From Actinomycetota bacterium (lineage in GTDB: Bacteria > Actinomycetota > Acidimicrobiia > Acidimicrobiales > Ilumatobacteraceae), in NCBI GenBank assembly GCA_009704065.1, contig WLEX01000058.1, positions 1-7,392 of the forward strand: a stretch of 7,392 nucleotides of DNA, given 5' to 3'. Below are positions 1 to 5,641 of this stretch, piece by piece (the stretch's first letter is position 1; each line of letters begins with the position of its first letter). Below the pieces are notes generated by a model, which was not told where the DNA came from, did not search any database, and was given only the letters and a program-made list of their open reading frames with translations. The position numbers and the translations under genes were made by a program.

Positions 1-198
1 GATCGCGGTACTGCGGCACCCGAGGCAGTGAAAGAACTAGAAGCAACATTGCGCGCAAAGGGTAAGGACGCCACATTTCATGTGTATCCCGGAACTCAAC
101 ACGCGTTCTTCAACGACACACGCCCAGAGGTATACGACGCAGAAGTTTCGAAGCTTGCGTGGGATCGCACCTTGGCGCTCTTTCGCGCCAATTTGTAA
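1..198 (+). CDS. Dienelactone hydrolase family protein, C-terminal part (5' end outside window)
   Basis: Frame 1 is open from the first base to a TAA at 196-198 and gives the last 65 residues of a protein. The stretch VYPGTQHAFFND (residues 29-39 of the fragment) followed by YDAEVSKLAWDRTLALF is typical of the C-terminus of dienelactone hydrolases (carboxymethylenebutenolidases), cytosolic alpha/beta hydrolases. The His in QHAF (fragment residue 34) would be the catalytic histidine. The Asp that begins the fragment may be the catalytic acid, but its upstream context is cut off. The nucleophile Cys or Ser lies outside the window, so substrate cannot be judged. The gene is convergent with the CitE-like gene, with 3 bp between the stop codons, so no separate terminator fits between them. 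Confidence 0.85.
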   Translation, partial: DRGTAAPEAVKELEATLRAKGKDATFHVYPGTQHAFFNDTRPEVYDAEVSKLAWDRTLALFRANL

Positions 199-201
199 TT
201 A

Positions 202-1065
202 CTAAAGGTCGGCGATGGCGTCGGCAATTGCAATTGCACGCTGAGCGTTTGCAACGTGCAAATTTTCAATCATGCGACCATTGAGTTGTACGACACCCTT
301 GCCAGCAGCAAGAGCTTCATCGAACGCTGCAATAACTTCGCGAGCATGGGCAACTTCTTCTTCGCTTGGTGACCACACGTCATTAGCAACAGCGACTTGA
401 TCGGGGTGAATAAGCGTCTTTCCATCGAAGCCCATCTCGGCGCCTTGTACACACTCGGCGCGGAATCCATCGGCATTCTTAATGTCGTTATATACGCCGT
501 CGAGAATTGTCTTTCCTGCTTCACGCGCTGCAAGCAATGCTGTGTGCAAGCTTGGATACAGAGGTGCACGTCCAGGCACTTGTGCGGCACGCAATTCTTT
601 GGCTAAATCGTTTGTTCCCATGATGAGAACAGGAACGCGCGGATGAGCAGCGATTTCACGACAATCAAAGATTGCTGTGGGAGTTTCGATCATTGCCCAG
701 ATCATCATTTCTTTTGGTGCGCCGGCAGCATCGAGAGCAGCTGACACTTCATTCACTTCAGCTACAGAGTTGATCTTTGGAATTACTACTGCTGAAACGC
801 ATGCTTTTGCAGCTGCGGCAACATCGGCATGACCCCAAGGTGTTGCAAGTGCGTTGCAACGAATGGTGAGCTCGCGCTTGCCATATTCGCCAGAGTTCAC
901 TGCAGCAATAGCTTGCGCACGCGCAAGGTCTTTTGAATCTGGTGACACTGCATCTTCGAGATCAAAGATGATGGCATCGGTAGAAATTCCTTTTGCTTTT
1001 TCTAGCGCACGCTCATTGGCGGCAGGCATATACAAAGCGGAACGGCGTGGACGAAGTACAGACAT
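202..1065 (-). CDS. CitE-like CoA-ester lyase/thioesterase (HpcH/HpaI family), probable (3S)-malyl-CoA thioesterase
   Basis: This 287-residue protein is full length for the single-domain CitE-like branch of the HpcH/HpaI aldolase superfamily (TIM barrel, Mg2+ dependent, cytosolic). Visible landmarks are RRSALYMPA (7-15), FDLEDAV (34-40), the CoA/substrate-region Arg in TIRCN (69), IETP with the likely metal ligand Glu127, and GTNDLAKE with the second likely ligand Asp153. DGVYND (189-194) and MGFDGKTLIHPDQ (211-223) follow. The C-terminal half, including GRMIENLHVA (263-272), resembles from memory the Rhodobacter Mcl2 (3S)-malyl-CoA thioesterase more than citrate lyase beta subunits; no citrate lyase partner subunits are seen. 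The role would be hydrolysis of malyl-CoA to malate and CoA. Citramalyl-CoA lyase is the main alternative. It is the second gene of an operon, 25 bp after the lyase stop, and its ATG has a strong Shine-Dalgarno. Confidence 0.85.
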   Translation of the reverse strand: MSVLRPRRSALYMPAANERALEKAKGISTDAIIFDLEDAVSPDSKDLARAQAIAAVNSGEYGKRELTIRCNALATPWGHADVAAAAKACVSAVVIPKINSVAEVNEVSAALDAAGAPKEMMIWAMIETPTAIFDCREIAAHPRVPVLIMGTNDLAKELRAAQVPGRAPLYPSLHTALLAAREAGKTILDGVYNDIKNADGFRAECVQGAEMGFDGKTLIHPDQVAVANDVWSPSEEEVAHAREVIAAFDEALAAGKGVVQLNGRMIENLHVANAQRAIAIADAIADL

Positions 1066-1070
1066 GATGT

Positions 1071-1076
1071 CTCCTC
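1071..1076 (-). promoter_or_regulatory. Shine-Dalgarno of the CitE-like gene
   Basis: On the minus strand GAGGAG sits 5 nt upstream of the ATG at 1065, inside the 25-bp gap after the lyase stop. It is the only strong ribosome-binding site in the window. This agrees with translation from within a longer operon transcript, in contrast to the SD-less first genes. Confidence 0.85.
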
Positions 1077-1090
1077 AGTGTTGTGGGGAA

Positions 1091-2140
1091 TTAGAAACCG
1101 TATGAAGCGGCGAGTTCAGGGTCGCGTGCAGCAAGTTGACGAGCAAGTTCGACAACAACTTTGCATTGCTTCACTGAAGCATCGTCTTCCATCTTGCCAT
1201 CGAGCATGATGGCACCAGTACCGTCGCCCATTGCATCGATCACACGTTGTGCTTGCAATACGTCGGCAGGACGTGGGCTAAAGACGCGCTTGGCGATTTC
1301 GATTTGCACTGGGTGAAGGCTCCATGCACCAACGCAACCAAGTAGGTATGCATTACGGAATTGGTCTTCGCAGGCCACAGTGTCTTTGATATCGCCAAAA
1401 GGGCCATAGAACGGAAGCACGCCGTGCATCACGCAGGCATCGACCATGCGAGCCATTGTGTAATGCCAGAGATCTTGCTGGTGAGTAGCGCGAGCACCTT
1501 GGTAATCGTCGCCCTGTGGGTCGTCACGAACGACATAGTCCGGGTGACCTCCACCGACGCGAGTGGTTTTCATGCGACGGTTTGCAGCAAGGTCGGCTGG
1601 TCCGAGTGAGATTCCTTGCATGCGCGGTGATGCGCCACAAATTTCTTCCACATTCACTACACCGCGAGCGGTTTCCAAAATGGCGTGAAGCAAAATGGGC
1701 TTCTTCAATCCGGCGCGAGCTTCGAGTTGAGCAAGAAGGCGGTCAACATAGTGAATGTCTTCTGGTCCTTCCACTTTGGGAATCATGATTACGTCGAACT
1801 TGTCGCCGGCCTTAGTAACAATGTCGGTCACGTCATCGAGAAACCATGGGGAATCGAGACTGTTGACGCGAGTCCACAATTGCGTGGTGCCAAAATCGAG
1901 TTCGTTTGCCACTTTGATAAGACCAGCGCGGGCGGCTTCTTTGTCGGCCATCGGGATGGCATCTTCAAGGTTGCCCAAGATGATGTCGACATTAGGAATG
2001 GTGTCGGGAAGTTTGGACACCATCTTTTCGTTGTGGGGCGGAAAGAAGTGGATGACACGACTGGGCTTGAATGGGATTTCCTGGACGGGAGTGGGGGCTC
2101 CGGCGGCAAGGGGCTTGAAAAAATCACGAGGTGAACGCAC
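1091..2140 (-). CDS. mcl1: L-malyl-CoA/beta-methylmalyl-CoA lyase, Chloroflexus type (HpcH/HpaI family)
   Basis: This 349-residue protein matches along its whole length, from memory, the Chloroflexus aurantiacus malyl-CoA lyase (about 348 residues). Shared blocks include the opening [10 protein letters not shown] (7-16), HFFPPH (31-36), GNLEDAIPM (56-64), [10 protein letters not shown] (117-126), GPADLAA (180-186), [11 protein letters not shown] (190-200), QQDLWHYT (221-228), [10 protein letters not shown] (244-253), LGCVGAWSL (267-275) and the final ASYGF. Likely Mg2+ ligands are Glu156 (ILETARG) and Asp183 (GPADLA); Arg91 (WTRVN) is the expected substrate arginine. The family reversibly cleaves beta-methylmalyl-CoA to propionyl-CoA and glyoxylate and condenses acetyl-CoA with glyoxylate, in the cytosol. 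The frame stays open to 2449, but homology begins just after the GTG at 2140. That GTG has no SD but has TACGAT 6 nt upstream, so I take it as a leaderless start. It is the first gene of an operon with the CitE-like gene. Confidence 0.92.
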   Translation of the reverse strand: MRSPRDFFKPLAAGAPTPVQEIPFKPSRVIHFFPPHNEKMVSKLPDTIPNVDIILGNLEDAIPMADKEAARAGLIKVANELDFGTTQLWTRVNSLDSPWFLDDVTDIVTKAGDKFDVIMIPKVEGPEDIHYVDRLLAQLEARAGLKKPILLHAILETARGVVNVEEICGASPRMQGISLGPADLAANRRMKTTRVGGGHPDYVVRDDPQGDDYQGARATHQQDLWHYTMARMVDACVMHGVLPFYGPFGDIKDTVACEDQFRNAYLLGCVGAWSLHPVQIEIAKRVFSPRPADVLQAQRVIDAMGDGTGAIMLDGKMEDDASVKQCKVVVELARQLAARDPELAASYGF

Positions 2141-2146
2141 GTGACA

Positions 2147-2152
2147 ATCGTA
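2147..2152 (-). promoter_or_regulatory. Putative -10 element (TACGAT) of mcl1
   Basis: On the minus strand TACGAT fits the TAnnnT pattern and ends 6 nt before the GTG at 2140, so transcription would begin at or next to the start codon. No convincing -35 element is visible. It lies 5 bp from the oppositely oriented -10 of the HAD gene. Confidence 0.55.
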
Positions 2153-2157
2153 GGGCG

Positions 2158-2163
2158 TAAGGT
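2158..2163 (+). promoter_or_regulatory. Putative -10 element (TAAGGT) of the HAD gene
   Basis: TAAGGT fits TAnnnT and ends 7 nt before the ATG at 2171, the spacing expected for a leaderless mRNA. The embedded AAGG could instead act as a weak Shine-Dalgarno, about 8 nt from the ATG, if the transcript began further upstream. No clear -35 is seen. Confidence 0.5.
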
Positions 2164-2170
2164 CTCGCCG

Positions 2171-2851
2171 ATGAAACCTGAGTACGACGCAATCTTGTTC
2201 GATGCCGGTGGGGTCTTTTTGATTCCCGATCCGGCAGTACTGGCACCCACCCTTTCCTATTACGGGGCACAGACCGACCACTCGGTCTATGTGCGCGCTC
2301 ATTACGGGGCCATGGCCGCCAAATCTCGCCAAGGGTCCTTGGAAGATGACTGGTCGTTTTACAACCGTGCATACGTGCAATTGGTGGGCGTTCCTGATCA
2401 CAATCGTGAAGCGGCCATGTTCGTGCTGTCGAAAACTCGACACGCTCACTTGTGGCGCGCACCGTTGGCTGGTTCTGCTGAAGCACTACGAGCGCTCAAT
2501 GAGCAGGGAATGCCAATCGGAGTTGTCAGCAACGCCAGCGGACAGATTGAAGAGATCTTGGACCGAAGTGCAATTTGCCAGGTGGGCTTAGGTGCACACG
2601 CACACGTTCGATGCATTATCGATAGTCATGTGGTGGGAGTAACTAAACCAGATCCACACATTTTTGATTTTGCTTTGCCATTTTTTGAAGGCATCGACAA
2701 ATCACGCATTGCCTACGTGGGCGACAGCGTGGTGATGGATGTTGGTGGTGCAACTGCAGCCGGGCTCATCCCGATATTGGTAGACCCGTACGACGATGCA
2801 ACAGATCTAGTGACGTGCCGACGTATTAAGTCGTTATTAGAACTGGTGTAG
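2171..2851 (+). CDS. HAD-superfamily hydrolase with atypical motif I (DAGG)
   Basis: This 226-residue protein has the order of a subfamily IA haloacid dehalogenase-like hydrolase, a soluble Rossmann-type fold with a helical cap. Motif I is LFDAGGV with nucleophile Asp11. Motif II is GVVSNASG with Ser120. Motif III is [10 protein letters not shown] with Lys159. Motif IV is YVGDSVVMD with Asp185 and Asp190. The cap is roughly residues 20-90. The second Asp of the usual DxD is Gly13, so the normal phosphatase general acid/base is absent; haloacid dehalogenases also lack it, with a DAYGT motif. Substrate is therefore open: phosphatase, dehalogenase or another activity. ATG 2171 is preferred over the in-frame GTG at 2141 because homology starts just after it and TAAGGT is well placed upstream. 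The GTG would add 10 residues. It is divergent from mcl1 and convergent with the dehydrogenase. Confidence 0.87.
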   Translation: MKPEYDAILFDAGGVFLIPDPAVLAPTLSYYGAQTDHSVYVRAHYGAMAAKSRQGSLEDDWSFYNRAYVQLVGVPDHNREAAMFVLSKTRHAHLWRAPLAGSAEALRALNEQGMPIGVVSNASGQIEEILDRSAICQVGLGAHAHVRCIIDSHVVGVTKPDPHIFDFALPFFEGIDKSRIAYVGDSVVMDVGGATAAGLIPILVDPYDDATDLVTCRRIKSLLELV

Positions 2852-2887
2852 TTATTTCTTTGAATCGCACAGATTCTTAGCAATAAC
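2851..2887. repeat. Nested inverted repeat at the convergent HAD/dehydrogenase 3' ends
   Basis: GTTATT (2851-2856) pairs with AATAAC (2882-2887), and inside it GAATC (2862-2866) pairs with GATTC (2872-2876). The two stems are separated by 5-nt unpaired stretches on each side and there is a 5-nt loop. It starts at the last base of the HAD stop codon and otherwise lies in the last codons of the dehydrogenase gene. It could be a weak bidirectional 3'-end structure. The stems are short and AT-rich and there is no U-tract, so it may be chance. Confidence 0.3.
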
Positions 2888-4453
2888 TTTCAAGCACAAA
2901 GTCTCGTCGGCGCCTTCAAAGATTGAAAGCACGCGAGCATCGACATACAAGCGACTCACGCTGTATTCCTCTGCGTATCCGTATCCACCATGAATCTGCA
3001 ACGCTTCACGGGTAACCCATTCGGCGGCCTTGCATACATATGCCTTCACCATGCTGGCTTCCATCGCGCCTTCGCCAATACCCATGAGTTGTGCAACTGA
3101 GTAGGAGAACTGGCGTGAGGCCTGAATGATGACAGCCATGCGACCAAGCTTTACTTGTGTGAGTTCGTATTCGCCGATGTTGTGGCCAAATACATTGCGG
3201 TTGTTCGCGTAGTCGAGTGCAGCCTCGTATGCAGCTTGCATCACGCCTACTGCGCGAGCAGCCGTTTGCAAACGACCATTTTCAAAGCCGGCCATTTGCA
3301 AATAGAAACCTTTTCCAAGACCATCGCGCTCGCCAATGAGGTTTGCTTCAGGAACCCACCAGTTTTCAATAGCGATTTCGTAACTGTGCATTCCGCGGTA
3401 ACCAATGGTGTCGATGGGACGACCTTCCATTTTTCCGCCACCGTCTTGGGTGAACATGAATCCGTGCGCATCACCCAATGGCTTTGGCACGATGAAGAGC
3501 GACAGGCCACGGTGGGTCTTTGAGCGATCTGGATCTGTACGAGCGAGCAACATGAGAACGTTGGCGCGCGCACCAAAGGTGCACCATGTCTTCACACCAT
3601 TGATGAGCCATCCGGCTTCACCGTTTGGCCCAGCAGCCTCCACCGCTGTTGTCTTCAAGTTGGCAACGTCGGAACCGTAATCGGGTTCGGTTACTGCAAC
3701 AGCTGACATGACTTCGGTGCTTGCAAGCTTTGGAAGCCATTCGTGCTTCTGTGCCTCGGTGCCACCTTTTACAAGTGCACGGGTGAGAATTTCGGGGCGA
3801 GTGATGAGCGAGCCACCAATTCCGAGAGATGCACGTGACAATTCTTCGGTGGCAATCACTGACGCCATGTATTCGCCTTCGCCGCCTTCACTGAAGCCGT
3901 CGTATTCGACAGGAACACTGAGACCAAATGCGCCAATTTCAGCAAGACCGGAAATTACTTCTTCAGGTACATCGCCGTTATGGCGATGAACATGTTCAGC
4001 ATGAGGTGCGACCACTTTGTTGGCAAACGAACGGAAGGTGTCTTGCACCATTTCGAAATCTTGCGAGAGGTGACGAGGGCCAGATTCACTTGCGAGCGAG
4101 GCCAAGAATTGTGGCGCGCGGTAGGTCTGCACAAAATCATGAGAAGAAGAAAGGGCTGATGGGTCTACTCCCCACAGTTGTTCGCGACCGATGAGGCGCG
4201 ATACAAAGTCGTGCACCATGTCGGCGGTAAATGCACAAGTGATGTTTCCTTCAGTTACACCTTTTGCACCGTAGGGGAGAAGTGAGCGTGCTGTAGTGAC
4301 TGCTGCTGCAACGTGAGCGATGTCATATGCCAATGTTTGGTTGGCATCTGGCCCACCTTTGGCAATCAACGTGGCGATGGCGGTATCGACCATTGATTGG
4401 GCGGTTGCAATTACTGCGGCGGCAGTCTGGATATCGGGGGCAGTCGTGCTCAT
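2852..4453 (-). CDS. mcd: Acyl-CoA dehydrogenase with N-terminal extension, probable (2S)-methylsuccinyl-CoA dehydrogenase
   Basis: This 533-residue FAD enzyme is well above the usual 380-400 of acyl-CoA dehydrogenases. Residues 1-130 are a mostly helical, Ala-rich extension. The dehydrogenase core runs from about 131: helical domain (SQDFEMVQDTFRSF onward), flavin-site motif AVTEPDYGSD (253-262), beta domain to about 375, then the C-terminal bundle with RNVFG (419-423) and HGGYGY (488-493). IFEGADE (511-517) holds Glu513 at the position of the catalytic base in short- and medium-chain enzymes. As I recall, characterised methylsuccinyl-CoA dehydrogenases are of this length and also carry an N-terminal extension. 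With malyl-CoA lyase and a MaoC hydratase nearby, oxidation of methylsuccinyl-CoA to mesaconyl-CoA is the best reading. Electrons would pass to electron-transfer flavoprotein. The frame is open to 4546, but ATG 4453 is chosen for MSTTAPD and the TAGCGT 8 nt upstream. Confidence 0.85.
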   Translation of the reverse strand: MSTTAPDIQTAAAVIATAQSMVDTAIATLIAKGGPDANQTLAYDIAHVAAAVTTARSLLPYGAKGVTEGNITCAFTADMVHDFVSRLIGREQLWGVDPSALSSSHDFVQTYRAPQFLASLASESGPRHLSQDFEMVQDTFRSFANKVVAPHAEHVHRHNGDVPEEVISGLAEIGAFGLSVPVEYDGFSEGGEGEYMASVIATEELSRASLGIGGSLITRPEILTRALVKGGTEAQKHEWLPKLASTEVMSAVAVTEPDYGSDVANLKTTAVEAAGPNGEAGWLINGVKTWCTFGARANVLMLLARTDPDRSKTHRGLSLFIVPKPLGDAHGFMFTQDGGGKMEGRPIDTIGYRGMHSYEIAIENWWVPEANLIGERDGLGKGFYLQMAGFENGRLQTAARAVGVMQAAYEAALDYANNRNVFGHNIGEYELTQVKLGRMAVIIQASRQFSYSVAQLMGIGEGAMEASMVKAYVCKAAEWVTREALQIHGGYGYAEEYSVSRLYVDARVLSIFEGADETLCLKVIAKNLCDSKK

Positions 4454-4461
4454 GACTTGAA

Positions 4462-4467
4462 ACGCTA
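4462..4467 (-). promoter_or_regulatory. Putative -10 element (TAGCGT) of mcd
   Basis: On the minus strand TAGCGT fits TAnnnT and ends 8 nt before the ATG at 4453. TTGAAC (plus strand 4483-4488) lies 15 bp further upstream and matches the first four bases of a TTGACA -35 element, with a slightly short spacer. There is no Shine-Dalgarno before the ATG. Confidence 0.5.
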
Positions 4468-4474
4468 GTGAAAA

Positions 4475-4487
4475 TGAACGCAGTTCA
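4475..4487. promoter_or_regulatory. Palindrome TGAAC-GCA-GTTCA, possible operator of mcd
   Basis: Perfect 5-bp arms surround a 3-bp centre. The site overlaps the putative -35 hexamer of the dehydrogenase promoter, about 22-35 bp upstream of its start codon, where a bound regulator could block RNA polymerase. The regulator is unknown, and a short palindrome such as this can occur by chance. Confidence 0.3.
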
Positions 4488-4578
4488 ACGCACTGATGGA
4501 CATTTTGAGAATCCGGTTCCCAGAAATATGGGCGGTCATTCGTCACTCGCTAGTGCTCTCCGCGTGATTCCGTGCGCC

Positions 4579-4584
4579 TAGTGT
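4579..4584 (+). promoter_or_regulatory. Putative -10 element (TAGTGT) of the serine hydrolase gene
   Basis: TAGTGT fits TAnnnT and ends 7 nt before the GTG at 4592. There is no Shine-Dalgarno or clear -35. It overlaps the third CTAGTG copy of the intergenic region. Confidence 0.5.
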
Positions 4585-4591
4585 CTGTGTC

Positions 4592-5641
4592 GTGGCTGAG
4601 ACTTCATTTCCTGGCGCCGATTGGGCTACCGGACCCTTGGCTTCTGACGTAGATGGCGATGCAGTCGATGCCGCCATTTCTGTCTTGGCTGAGCATCTCC
4701 CTGAAATCGGCACCACTGAGTCACTGGTGCTGGTCCACAACGGACAGCTAGTGCGCGAGATGTACGGACCTGAGACGAACTCTGAGTCCACCCTGATCTC
4801 ATGGTCGATGGCAAAAACCATCACGCAAGCTCTGATTGGCATCGCGGTGGGTGACGGCCTGCTCTCGGTGAACGACTCCGACCTTTTGCCGCAATGGCAC
4901 CACGATTCACGTAGTCAGATCACGCTCGGCAATTTGCTCAATATGGCGAGTGGCCTTGCATGGCGAGAGGACTATGTCGACGACCAAGCATCTGATGTGA
5001 TTGAGATGTTGTTCGGCAATGGTGACCTTGTCGGTGATCATGCTTCGTTTACTGCCGCAAAAAATCTTGAAGTCGATCCGGGTACCAAGTATTTGTACTC
5101 GTCGGGAACGACCAACATTATTTGCAGAGTGCTTGCCAATGCTCTTGGCGAACAACAAGGTTCAAGTGATGCAATGAAAACATTCATGCAGTCTCGCTTG
5201 TTTGATCCACTAGGTATGACTTCGGCAATTCCCCGCTTCGATGCAGTAGGAACATTTGTTGGCTCTTCGTATGTATATGCCACGGCGAAGGATTTTGCAC
5301 GCTTCGGATATTTGTATCTGCAAGATGGAATGTGGGGCGATACCCGCATTCTTCCGCCGGGCTGGGTGAAGTATTCGCGTACTCCGTTTGCACGCGATGA
5401 AGACAATGGCTTCGATTACGGAGCACACTTGTGGATGACTCCTCTTGATCCCGGCGCCATGTTGGCGTTGGGTTACGACGGCCAGTTCACCTGGGTGTCT
5501 CCCAAGCGCAACCTGGTATTGGTGCGCACAGGGAAGAAAAATAGCGAACGACTACCACGATTGGTAGAGGAACTTTTGAAAATCATCACAGCATTCCCTG
5601 CAACGCATGCCGATATCGGTAACGATGGTGTACGTGTCTGA
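4592..5641 (+). CDS. Serine hydrolase of the beta-lactamase/penicillin-binding-protein fold (class C beta-lactamase-like)
   Basis: This 349-residue protein carries the SxxK motif Ser72-Met-Ala-Lys75 (ISWSMAKTIT), where Ser72 is the likely nucleophile and Lys75 the base. GLLSVNDSD (89-97) and the family-typical LLNMASGL (115-122) follow. LYSSGTTN (168-175) has Tyr169-Ser-Ser in place of the usual YxN, a form common in the esterase-like members. A clear KTG motif is absent; GYDGQFTW near the C-terminus sits where the third motif is expected. There is no signal peptide, so a cytosolic place is likely and cell-wall work or true beta-lactamase activity is unlikely. Esterase or peptidase-like activity on an unknown substrate is the safe reading. 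The GTG start is SD-less with TAGTGT 7 nt upstream. Its 3' end overlaps the next gene, so the two are probably co-transcribed. Confidence 0.85.
   Translation: MAETSFPGADWATGPLASDVDGDAVDAAISVLAEHLPEIGTTESLVLVHNGQLVREMYGPETNSESTLISWSMAKTITQALIGIAVGDGLLSVNDSDLLPQWHHDSRSQITLGNLLNMASGLAWREDYVDDQASDVIEMLFGNGDLVGDHASFTAAKNLEVDPGTKYLYSSGTTNIICRVLANALGEQQGSSDAMKTFMQSRLFDPLGMTSAIPRFDAVGTFVGSSYVYATAKDFARFGYLYLQDGMWGDTRILPPGWVKYSRTPFARDEDNGFDYGAHLWMTPLDPGAMLALGYDGQFTWVSPKRNLVLVRTGKKNSERLPRLVEELLKIITAFPATHADIGNDGVRV

Larger units (their letters stand above)
4454..4591. promoter_or_regulatory. Divergent intergenic promoter region between mcd and the serine hydrolase
   Basis: This 138-bp gap contains outward-facing -10-like hexamers next to each start codon, a 13-bp palindrome (4475-4487), and three copies of CTAGTG at 4465-4470, 4550-4555 and 4578-4583. 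The first two copies extend to CGCTAGTG. No convincing small ORF is seen. Confidence 0.6.

Noticed and set aside
1685..2134. 149-residue plus-strand open frame opposite the lyase gene
   Set aside because: It lies wholly antisense to a well-supported gene and has no recognisable motif, so it is a reading-frame shadow.
2138..2143. CACGTG palindrome between mcl1 and the HAD gene
   Set aside because: Six bases only, and it arises from the mcl1 GTG start codon next to GTG on the other strand; there is no second copy to support an operator.
2141..2170. GTG at 2141 as the start of the HAD gene
   Set aside because: It would place the two divergent start codons directly against each other and add ten residues unlike the family; ATG 2171 has a better upstream signal. 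It cannot be fully excluded.
2141..2449. N-terminal extension of the malyl-CoA lyase frame by 103 residues
   Set aside because: The frame is open, but the extension lies antisense to the start of the HAD gene, shows no resemblance to the lyase family, and homology starts right after the GTG at 2140.
4454..4546. 31-residue upstream extension of the acyl-CoA dehydrogenase
   Set aside because: The extension has no family-like sequence and would cover the promoter region; the internal ATG at 4453 has a well-placed -10-like element.
5038..5406. 122-residue minus-strand open frame within the serine hydrolase gene
   Set aside because: It is antisense to a gene with clear catalytic motifs, and the translation shows no family features.
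4592..5641. Antibiotic-resistance beta-lactamase
   Set aside because: The fold motifs fit, but there is no signal peptide, no clear KTG motif and a YSS in place of YxN; an esterase-like serine hydrolase is more likely.
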